Assembly (NCBI GenBank): GCA_022497155.1
Contig: MU385792.1
Coordinates: 62,001 to 126,000 of the forward strand
Direction of reading: 5' to 3'
Length of the DNA: 64,000 bases
From: Whalleya microplaca
Taxonomy: Eukaryota > Ascomycota > Sordariomycetes > Xylariales > Xylariaceae
Part shown: positions 55,453-64,000 of the stretch, piece by piece
Position numbering within the stretch: the first letter of the stretch is position 1
How the letters are laid out: every line of letters begins with the position of its first letter
The notes under the pieces: model-generated
Database searches by the model: none
What the model saw: the letters and a program-made list of their open reading frames with translations, nothing else
What the model was told of the DNA's origin: nothing
Made by a program: the position numbers and the translations under genes

Positions 55453-57419
55453 TCATTTAGCCGCAGATACAGCCGACTCCGTTTGAACATTTGGATCTTG
55501 GTGAAGTGTCGCTGATCTAACTGGTTCGGAAGAAGGCTGTATCTCACTGCTGCCGAGGACAGCTGTGGAAGCTTGACTTTCAGCTTGTGTCATCCCACTA
55601 CCCTTGTCCAGCTCGGAGCTCGGTTGCTGTCGCTGCTTTTTGCTAAACATGTTGACAGTCGGCTTAGGGATACTCGGCATTTGTGGCATCTGGGTGGGAA
55701 GGTAAGACTTGAAAGTTGACCCAGAAGGCATCTGTGGTATTTCGGGCATCTTAGTTGGCACATAAGACTTCACGCCTGTTCCAGCTTCTTGCGCAACCTG
55801 CATGAGATACCGCATATATGTACTTTTCCGTGTCTCTTTCGCCTCTGCCTCCTGTGGAGCCTCCTCATCATCGTCCGGGAGCGGTACCACTGATGCTGCG
55901 GCGGTGATATCGAGGGGAGACGCGTCGGGCAGATAATTATCGTCCTGTTCTTCTTCTCCAACTTCACCTGCCATCTCATCTGTTTCATTCAAAATTCCGT
56001 CCGTTTTCGGGACTTCTTTGCCATCTTCCGTAGTTGCTACGGGTTGCTCCACGGGTTCTGGAGGCGGCGGCGACACAAACTTAGGATCATCAAAGATGTC
56101 GGAATCGTCATTGAACCATCTAATCACAAGGTTGCTTGCTTCGTCTGTCATCTGTTCGTACTGCTCATTTTTGTCTCGGATAAACATGCTCATGTGGGCT
56201 GAAATCTCATCCTCGGTCTTTTTAATGACTTTTCTCGAGAAGAGGTGATATGCTAGATGGTCTTTCGAAGGAATAGCGCAAAATGTTCGTTCAGGAACAA
56301 AGTAGCCACCACTCCACATGCCATTCTCTCCGAGAGACGTGTAGAAATCATGGATGCCGATGCCTTTGAGTGCTGCCATACGTTCCAACCTCCGGTTTAG
56401 CTCTTGTTGCTTCATGAGCGCGCCAACGAAGGTGAAGTGGTCCGAGAGATATTCGAAAGACCTTCCAACATTTCCGCGGTTGATATATGCCAGCCCTTGA
56501 CTGAGTGTATCCATGCTTTGTTGATATCCTTCCTTGACAGACTCCTTATTCAGGTTGCGCACACTGCGCATGCCATTCATAATCTGTTGGCGGTGCGTAT
56601 AAGCCACGACACCTCCAGCGGCTATCGCCCCAACAGTTCCAGTGCGTACAGCAACAAGTTGCCAACCCTTCCAAGCCGGGCTGGAAGACTTAGATGGGGG
56701 AAGACTCGCTGTTGTCCGCTTAAAAGCCGATGCACCAAGAGCAGAGGGCGCTGCCGAGAGAGCTGTCATAACGTTGAAGACACTGCTCACCTTCTGGTAG
56801 TTCGAGAATGCGCCATATACGAACATTGATCTCGCGAGGCCATTATATGGAGTATCAAAGGTGAGAATTCCTTGTATCAGTGGAAATATTGGTGAGCCGT
56901 CTTGAGCATCCGCAATTCTCTCATCCAGAATGAGAAGAAGGGTATCCGAAGCAACGAAGCCCCTTGCAATATATGAGCCAAGGCCTTTTTCAATCGGAAT
57001 TATGCTTACCCCATTGAATGCGCAACTAAGATAACTCCTACATCTCGATCTTGGGGCGGCCATGGTCTTTCTGCATGTGCCTTTCGTGCATCCATCACTT
57101 TCTCTTTCAACCTGCTATTCTTTAGTAACTGGATTCAATGAAGTATTTTTAGAAGTACTTAGCTAGCGGATCTTACCATGAGAGAAATGAGGTACAGCAT
57201 TGTTCAAGTTCCCCTTTCGTTTCATACTTCGGATACACAATTGATTCTACATTCTGGTCTGGCAGCTTACTGGCTACGCAATTCTGCAAATCTCGGGGAA
57301 AGTTGCGAAATGTGTCATCGTTGCCCTAAGAAAATTTCAGTTCACAATGCATACAAGCGGTCAGGGTAACTTACTTTGAATCCATGGATAAAGCAAAGTA
57401 GGAGAGTGCGACGAGTCAT
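55453..57419 (-). CDS. DUF676-type alpha/beta hydrolase with long disordered tail
   Basis: Four exons, 57375-57419, 57177-57325, 57010-57111 and 55453-56962, give 601 residues. Introns are 49, 65 and 47 nt with donors GTAAGT, GTAAGA and GTAAGC. Splicing rebuilds MTRRTLLLCFIHGFKGNDDTF, a family N-terminus with the oxyanion HGF, then VILVAHSMGGFVASD with the presumed nucleophile Ser97 (A-H-S-M-G), and LTFDTPYNGL. A hydrophobic segment VGAIAAGGVVAYTH (about 200-220) may be membrane-embedded. Past about residue 400 the chain is acidic, Pro-rich and disordered, with two related Y-(V/L)-P-T-(K/Q)-MP repeats near 500-530. It is likely a serine esterase or lipase-like enzyme; the substrate is unknown. 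It sits between LEA-type genes on the same strand. Confidence 0.9.
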
Positions 57420-58005
57420 AGTAGAAGTAAGCAAGTGTGAGGTTATGCAATCTTATTTCTTTATCAATACAGGTAAGACTATTAGGTATATGGTATCTTC
57501 TACGTCTATACATAATATCGAGGACGAAAAATTAAGCCAAGTACCCAGAAGTTACAGCTAACCAAAGAAACAGGTTCTCATCTCAAGGCGACTTGCCACT
57601 ACTCCCGAGGTTGTCACACGCTCAATGCCGCCACCACGTCATATATAACGTCATTATATGTACTGTTTAAAGTTTCTGCAACAACCTTGATTGTAGTTAG
57701 GGAACTCATTTACGACAGTACTTCTGGCCGCTGGCATGATCGGTTCGACGAAGCTATTCACAAGTTCTTATGTGTTATCGACGTTATATGTGAACACGCG
57801 AATTATCATGAGACTATTTGTAAAGCTATGGATTATACATGGAAAACACTTTTCTCCGCTACAACTCAGTTGCAATTATTACACTCATTAGATGTGCCGC
57901 ATACTCATAAGCCATGAAGCAAACACCCCCTTAACCAGTACATGGTACAAACCAATAACAACCCATTCGTGAACACATTAATCCTTGCCATAGCAATCGT
58001 GTCAT
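57420..58005. other. Intergenic region
   Basis: Promoter of the hydrolase gene and 3' side of the DUF3659 gene. An open frame at 57687-57917 has no motif. Confidence 0.4.
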
Positions 58006-61000
58006 TTATTTCTTCTTTCCGGTGATAGGGGCTAGGACCGAACCCAGACCCAGGCCGTCCAAGACCTTGGTGAGCCCAAGGCCACCAAGAAGGTTGTTAA
58101 CCAAGCCGCCCAGTCCAAGACCATTTAGCAGCTTGCCAACAAGTCCCAAAACACCGCTGAGTAATAGGCCAACAGCAGCTATAATTTGGAAAAGAGGCTC
58201 TGACAAGAGGCCCCAAAGAGGATTGATACCTTTTTTGGCACGAGGCATATCTTCGAGCTTGCGTTTAGCATTCTCAATAGTTTCGGTCACTGTGCCAGTA
58301 AGCTCTTTGAGCAAGTCCGCAAGGCGATATTCTTCAGGTGTAGCTTCACGGGCAGCGGTCTTGTGCTTGGCGTTGGCAGCAATGCGACCGTCAGGGTCGA
58401 GACCACGAATCACACCATTAGCTTCGGTGAGGATTTTACCACCTTCCTCGATAAGCGGGCGAACTTGTTTAACCAATTCTTCCTCCTCACGCTCATCTTC
58501 AGGCTTGCGCTCTTCAGCATCAATTCTCTGCAGGATTGGTAATTAGTAGTTGCTCGACTTCGGTAATCAATGTAGTGTAGTTCAGCGAAACTTACATCAG
58601 TGATCATTTTACAAATAGGTTTGATCTTGTCGAGTGATTGTTCAATGCAAAAGGCGATCTGACCAGCAATCTTGCGGTCTTGCTCTAGTTGCAAGCGCTG
58701 AGCCTTCTCCTCTTCAGTCTCTTCAGGCTCCTTGATCTCTGAAAGTAGAGAGCAATGGCCCAAAACTGCGCCTTTCTCATTGATAACATCACCATCATCG
58801 TCAATCTTCTTGCCAACACACTGGCTGAGGTCACCACTAGTAAGCTGACCCATAAGGTCGCCATTTTCATCGACGACATTACCTTCGCGGTTGACTCTCC
58901 GGCCAGACATAGGATTGATGTCCTTAGCCTGCTCTTCCTCTTCCCAGCGTTCAGCATGACCGAGTACATTTCCATTCTTATCGACAATATCACCATCGTC
59001 GTCAACAGGACGGCCGAAAAGAATCTTGGGGTCGCCGGAAACGAGACGACCGACAACATCACCACCAGGGTTGACAACTTTACCCTCCTTGTTGACAGTA
59101 CAGCCTGGCAATTCGGTAAATGGGCCCTCTTTCATCCCCTCACGCTCGGCTTCAGGGACGAGTTCACACTTGCCAATAATATCACCTCCCTCATTTCGGA
59201 TGAAGCCCTGCTTGTCGCACATATGACCGATAAGACGTTTGATGTCACCTTCAATCACACGACCGTAGATATCTCCGTGCTTATCAACAGCGTATCCAGC
59301 TTTGTTGATGCGCTTGCCTGCTAGTGATGACATGTCGATTTCAGGCTCCGGCTCCGGCTCATCCGGCTCCCATCGGTCGGCATGGCCAAGCAGATTACCT
59401 GACTTGTCTAGAATATCTCCATCCGGGTCGACTGTTTTACCCTTGAGCTTCTTGGGGTCGCCATCGACGACGATACCGACTTGTTCGCCGTTAAACATAA
59501 CTTTGCCTTCGTCACCAACGACAGCATCAGGAAAGTCCTCAAACGGCGCGGGCTCTTTGGCTTCTTCACGTTCGTGCTCAGGAATAGGCTCAGCTTTTCC
59601 GATAACCTTGCCAGCATCGTTGAAGATTTCTCCATTATCGCCAACCTTCTTGCCAACGAGTTGCTTCAGGATGCCCTGAACAACATGACCGAGGACGTTG
59701 CCCTTATCATCCACGACATTGCCCATCTTGTTGACTTTCATGTCGCGAAGACTGGAATAATCGATAACCTCCTCTTCAGGTTCCTCGGGTTCCTCGGCCT
59801 CGGCACGTTCAGCATGGCCGATGACGTTGCCATTTTTATCAAGAATATCACCATCTGCATCGACCTTTTTGCCAATTAGGTTCTGGAAGTCATCACCAAC
59901 AACGACACCGACTTGGCGGCCGTCGTAAATAACCTTGCCAAACTTGTCGACGACAGCGTCAGGGAAATCTTCAAAGGGGGCAGCTTGATTCTGGACAGCT
60001 TCAGGAAGAACTTCAACTTCGCCGATGACGTTGCCCTGGTTATCCCAAACCTTTCCATTCTTGTCTGGTGACTTGCCGATGAGTTTCTTAATATCTCCAC
60101 TCTTGACTTTGCCAAGCGGGTTACCATTCTCATCAACGATATTGCCAGCCTTGTTTATCTTCAAACCTTCAAGGATAGAAATATTGGGCAGTTCCGGTTG
60201 CTCTTCAGCTTGTTGCTTGGCGGCGTCAATAGCGTCTAGTCTCTCAGCAGCCTCAGGAACTTCGTCCCTGATGCGTCCAACGATGCTTCCCTCGGGAACT
60301 AAGTTGACTTTACCGAGAAGAGTTTCGTTGTCGCCGAGTAAATTTCCCTCACCATCGATACCCTTAATCTCTTTGCCGACAAGATGCTCATACTCCTGAC
60401 CCTCTGCTAGTTTTCCAAGAATCTTGCCGTTCTGGTCTGTGACCTGGCCATCTTCGGCGATATTGAAAGGACCCTCAAACATAGCAATGACCTGATCGGC
60501 CACGGACGGCGCAAAGGAGGGAATCTGAATTGGAGCGGCTTTTTGGGCTTTTGGGACTTCTTCCAAAGCATTGAGACGATCAGCAGCTTCGGGGACTTCT
60601 TCCTTGATGCGGCTGGCAATTGAACCTTCAGGCGCAATATCGACCTTGCCAATAACGGTGTCGTTTTCACCAAGAAGGTTGCCTTCGCCGTCAATACCGT
60701 TGACTTCCTTACCGATCAGGTCCTGAATATCCTGACCTTCAGCCAGCGTACCGATAATCTTGCCGTTTTGGTCAGTGACCTTACCTCCGTCTGCGACAGT
60801 GAATGGCCCTTCGAACATGGCAACAACTTTGTTCGCGACTGAGGGAGATAGTGCTGGTACTTCAATGGGAACAGGAGCTTGCTCCTCTAAATCGCTGGCT
60901 TTTGATCCCAAGTCACCCTTGGAGCCAACTTTAGAGATTAGATCAGCCTTAGATAAGTCTGCCTTTGAGCCAACAGGCTTTTGGTCTGCCATGTCTTTCA

Positions 61001-61877
61001 TGTCGATTGGTGCCACGCCTTCGGCATCCTCTGCTACACCTTCTACTGTGTCTCCGGCACCCTCTGCTGCTTCTCCGGCAGCTCCAGTTGCGCCCTCGAC
61101 AGTGTCACCGACAGCGCCTGTCACACCTTCAGCAGTATCTCCGGCAGTGTCTCCGGCAGTGTCTCCGGCAGCATCTCCGGCAGTATCTGTGGCACCTTTG
61201 GCGGTGCCGCCTACGGCACCCGTGAGGCCTTGAGCTGTCTTACCAAGGCCTCCCGTGACACCACTAGCAGCAGACTGAGCCGTACCTGCAACTCCTTTAA
61301 GCGTACCGCCGAGGCCACCACCTTCTCCTTGTTGGTCGCCTTTTGCAACATCTGTGGTATAATTCAAGTCGGAAGCGACATCTTCAAGCGGCTCGGCCTT
61401 TCCTACCACGCCGCCGTCGTCGTCTAGTATGTCGCCTTCTTGTGTGACAACGAAGCCGACGAACTTCTGTGCATTGCCATTGGTGACCTTGCCGATGGGA
61501 TTCCCGTCATCGTCGATCACCTCGCCTTTCTCGTTTATGCGGCCCGCTGCCGGGACCATCTCTCCCTCGCCCTCGCCCTCATTTGACTCATCCGCATGGG
61601 AGTGTGAGCTGTCTGGGACGGACCGTGGTACTGATGCGTGTGAGGTGGCTTCATCCCCTGTTCTCTTTATATCGGGGGCATGTTCTGAGGTTCTGCCCGC
61701 CTGCGGGCTGCTGACATTGCTGATGTTCCGTGCTGAATCTGCGATTCCAGACATAGCAGCAGGATGGATAACTGTAACTGGGTCTTCGTCTGTAATGATG
61801 TTCTTTGAGGTAGTTACTACAATGACTCGATTACGATGTACTTGTGATTCTTGAATAGAATTGTGAGGATTTGTCAT
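58006..61877 (-). CDS. Large DUF3659/LEA-domain protein
   Basis: Two exons, 58596-61877 and 58006-58527, give 1,267 residues. The 68-nt intron (GTAAGT...CTGCAG, phase 0) joins KMITD to RIDAEERKPEDE. After an unstructured N-terminus with GRINEKGEVIDDDGNPIGKV (first unit) comes an Ala/Gly/Thr/Asp low-complexity LEA-like stretch (repeats of GDTAGDTA and GDTVEG). About nine further DUF3659 (PF12396) units of 60-75 residues follow, each alternating a GxVxDxxGNxxGxV half and a GKxVDxDGDIxDKxGNVxGHAE half, joined by acidic PE-rich linkers. A coiled-coil-like acidic region and a hydrophobic Gly/Leu-rich C-terminal segment (GLLLSGVLGLVGKLLNG) ending ITGKKK follow; the latter may anchor in a membrane. 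Such fungal LEA proteins are linked to stress or spore tolerance; the molecular role is unproven. Confidence 0.92.
61132..61191 (-). repeat. Five 12-bp coding tandem repeats
   Basis: Plus-strand units GCAG(T/C)(A/G)TCT(C/G)(C/T)G at 61132, 61144, 61156, 61168 and 61180 encode A/T-G-D-T-type tetrapeptides within the LEA-like stretch. Exact units suggest recent slippage and probable length polymorphism. Confidence 0.8.
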
Positions 61878-63181
61878 GAGGGTTGATTGTCAATCCAACT
61901 TGGATAGAACAGCCCGTTTGATATTTATGAATGTACGATCATCAAGGTAGACAGCAACATGTACCTTTGGGTAAAGCAAGCCTACGTCACCAGTACAAAG
62001 TGCTTCACTGGAAGCCCCGAGCAAATCGTGTCTCCGCAGTTGGAGACCCTTCATACATTGCTTTCGACGTCATGACAGCCATGCTCTCTGCCTTTTGTAG
62101 GTACACCTGAACGTCATCAGTAGGGAAGGACATGGACTCCATGACAAGCTTCTCTCGAAATCAAGCCACATATGAGGCTACCTATCATGCGGATAGGTCG
62201 TCGATCTCGAGTCTGTATGCCACAGGGTGTAGGGTTGTGGCTTGTGTAACCGTTCGCTCGGCCTGGGAGGAAATAATTTGGTATGTACGCCAGCTGGCTT
62301 TGAAAGACGCTGCGCAATGATTGGCTGAAGCATCCAGATCAGGCATGTAAAACAGGATTCCTCTCTCAAAGTCGCCACCCTTTACCAGACATTATCAGAC
62401 ACCCTAGGGTACACCGGTTGCAGATCTCGATCGTGAATAATTTCTGTAGAATGATGTTGGTGGAAGTAGCACACCCTGGCCGCATTGCCGCATCATTCTA
62501 ATTTGCATGGCATGGATGACAGTGGTAGAAAACTTGTCTAGACGTTGAGATCTTCACCAGCCACGGTAGCCACACCTGTTAGCTTAACCTGTGAGCTAAA
62601 GTTTTCAACGCCGTTTGAACACCGTCCTTGCAGTTGGTATATAGTCTATTCGCTGACTAGCAACAAGTAGTTAATATGTACACACGTGAGGAGGAGTCTG
62701 GATCCGAATCTAAGAAATTTATACTTCATTCAGGCAATCAGGTTACTATTCGTTGGTGGAATACTGCAGGGGCCAATACTAAGGTCACCTCTAGATTCGG
62801 GCGAACACCTTCTGCACCTCTCCTCGCCTTACCCTGTTTTCTTGTTCATTTATTCAAGCCACACTGAGACACGGATCGACATCAGATAAACGTCATACAT
62901 GGCTTGGGCGATGGCGCAGGCGTCATTGATCGATGTAAGGACCTTTCATCCCGGTGGCTTGCATACGTCCAGTGCACGACTTATGAGGATGTGAGGTGCG
63001 CGAGGTACAGTCAATCTGTCAAAATACTAGGGAATGATATCGCATATTGAAGCAACATGTTGACGGAATTAGTCCACCTATATCGCATCGCCCCTTAACT
63101 CCCTATGCCTTAAGAGTCCTAATTAGAGACGCTGAAATCGAGTCCAAGTAGATAGATTATAAAATACAAAATTTGAAGCTC
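61878..63181. other. Intergenic region
   Basis: Between two minus-strand DUF3659-type genes. It holds the promoter of the large one. Small frames (62117-62378, 62676-62889) have no motif. Confidence 0.4.
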
Positions 63182-64000
63182 TCAGTCTTGTGCCGGTCTC
63201 GAGAATGTTGTAGGTATACGAATTGTTAACTGAATACCGTCGTTTGTAGACTTGACATCCAAGAAGATATCCGAGGGGCTGCCGCCATTCTGAGCATTCA
63301 CTTTAAGGGGCTTCTCTTCACGGGACTGCTCCTCGGCCTTAGGCTCGCTGTTTTGAGCAGACTGCATGAATGGTGGCAACCCATTATTTTCTCCTGGTTT
63401 CTGGTTGAAGCGACCAATGATGCTGCCACTGGAGTCGAGGATATTGCCCTCGTGGTCGACCTTAAGACCTCCTAGCACATTATCAGGAATCTGAGTGGGC
63501 GGCGGCGGTCCAGTAAAGTTCTCCGACACATAACCAATGACTTCTTGGTCGTCTCCATATATTTCACCGTTCTCTGCTACTTTCTTGCCCACCATTGCTG
63601 GCAGGTCGCCAGTGGCATGACCGAGAACTTTTCCAGATACATCCACGATATTTCCAACATCATCAACAGTGTGTCCGCCTAGACCCTGGGCCAGGTGAAG
63701 TAAATCAGGTGGTGCTATGCCAACGGGCGTGATTTTCGGAATCTTCGGGATAGGTGTTATATTTGTAGATGTAGAATGTACAGATGGATCTAAGACCTCC
63801 TCTGGCGGATCATCTGGAACTTCAGGCAAGTTGTCTGTGCTTGGTAGGTTTTGCGTAGTCGGCAGATTTTCAGTGTCTCCTAGGCCGCCACCGTTACTGT
63901 CCGCATTGGAATCGTTCAGCTTGGAAGGACTACTAGCGACCTTTTCAGGACGCGGAAGTGGGATTTCGATCCTTCGTTCAATGTGTGCGGGCTCACCCAT
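63182..64000 (-). CDS. DUF3659-like protein, 5' end at or beyond the window edge
   Basis: An open frame of 272 residues to the last base; the first codon in view is an ATG (64000-63998), so the true start could be this one or lie outside. An acidic, Pro/Asn-rich N-terminal part (LPTTQNLPSTDNLPEVPDD) precedes one DUF3659 pair: HTVDDVGNIVDVSGKVLGHA / GKKVAENGEIYGDDQEVIGY, then LGGLKVDHEGNILDSSGSIIG. The end is a distinct DIFLDVKSTNDGIQLTIRIPTTF segment, also seen in fungal LEA-domain proteins as a closing strand-rich motif. It is shorter than the 58006-61877 protein and probably a paralogue of it. Partial confidence because the 5' end is uncertain. Confidence 0.8.
   Translation of the reverse strand: MGEPAHIERRIEIPLPRPEKVASSPSKLNDSNADSNGGGLGDTENLPTTQNLPSTDNLPEVPDDPPEEVLDPSVHSTSTNITPIPKIPKITPVGIAPPDLLHLAQGLGGHTVDDVGNIVDVSGKVLGHATGDLPAMVGKKVAENGEIYGDDQEVIGYVSENFTGPPPPTQIPDNVLGGLKVDHEGNILDSSGSIIGRFNQKPGENNGLPPFMQSAQNSEPKAEEQSREEKPLKVNAQNGGSPSDIFLDVKSTNDGIQLTIRIPTTFSRPAQD

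Noticed and set aside
55453..57063. Hydrolase starting at MAAPRSRCRS
   Set aside because: That start reads an upstream exon out of frame and retains an intron; splicing to 57419 restores the HGF and AHSMGG motifs.
58410..58595. Continuation of the large DUF3659 frame through FAELHYIDYRSRATTNYQ
   Set aside because: This stretch is the translated intron (58528-58595) plus a wrong frame of exon 2; the spliced frame continues into an intact 173-residue end.
58685..61854. Many long open frames opposite or within the DUF3659 gene
   Set aside because: They are shadows of the repetitive coding exon with biased composition.
1..64000. tRNA genes, rRNA genes and CRISPR arrays
   Set aside because: No convincing tRNA A/B-box pair or rRNA sequence was seen by eye, and the repeats present are not spacer-separated arrays; a covariance-model scan would be needed to exclude tRNAs.

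Overview
The window looks like a nuclear scaffold from a filamentous ascomycete (Pezizomycotina; I cannot fix the class). The evidence is: short introns (44-118 nt) with GTRAGT-like donors and CTRAY branch sites; families typical of such fungi (HET domain, Pth11/rhodopsin-like receptor, UstYa/DUF3328 protein, UNC93-like transporter, DUF3659 LEA proteins, secreted DPP IV); solo LTRs; and AT-rich transposon debris. A run of ten Ns marks a draft assembly. About 20 protein-coding genes are supported. Most needed manual splicing, and the splice models given here keep frame across every junction.

Layout. 0.4-12 kb: an UNC93-like transporter, two small unrecognised spliced genes, a GNAT acetyltransferase, an MFS transporter, a solo LTR and an FAD monooxygenase. 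13.8-23.8 kb: a DAO-type FAD oxidoreductase, secreted dipeptidyl peptidase IV, a fragment with a STAND-like Walker B motif, and a vWA-domain protein. 24-27.5 kb: a repeat-rich zone with a 28-bp tandem repeat running into the N gap, an LTR copy, and a 747-bp AT-rich element with terminal inverted repeats over 200 bp long.

28-43 kb is the most metabolic stretch: an O-methyltransferase whose usual catalytic His is Tyr, a monocarboxylate-type transporter with an in-frame stop, a small heat-shock protein with heat-shock elements, a cytochrome P450, a 61-residue predicted secreted peptide encoded by three exons, a divergently transcribed UstYa-like protein, and a seven-helix Pth11-like receptor. 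It resembles a partly decayed secondary-metabolite or RiPP-like locus. 43-48.5 kb is mostly non-coding with hairpins and LTR remnants. A HET-domain gene (48.5 kb) and a DUF6699-like gene (51 kb) follow.

54-64 kb is an all-minus-strand stress-protein island: a 103-residue LEA-like protein, a DUF676-type alpha/beta hydrolase with a long disordered tail, a 1,267-residue protein with about ten DUF3659 units and an LEA-like low-complexity stretch, and a second DUF3659-like protein reaching the window edge.

All functions are read from sequence motifs and family knowledge; no searches were run.
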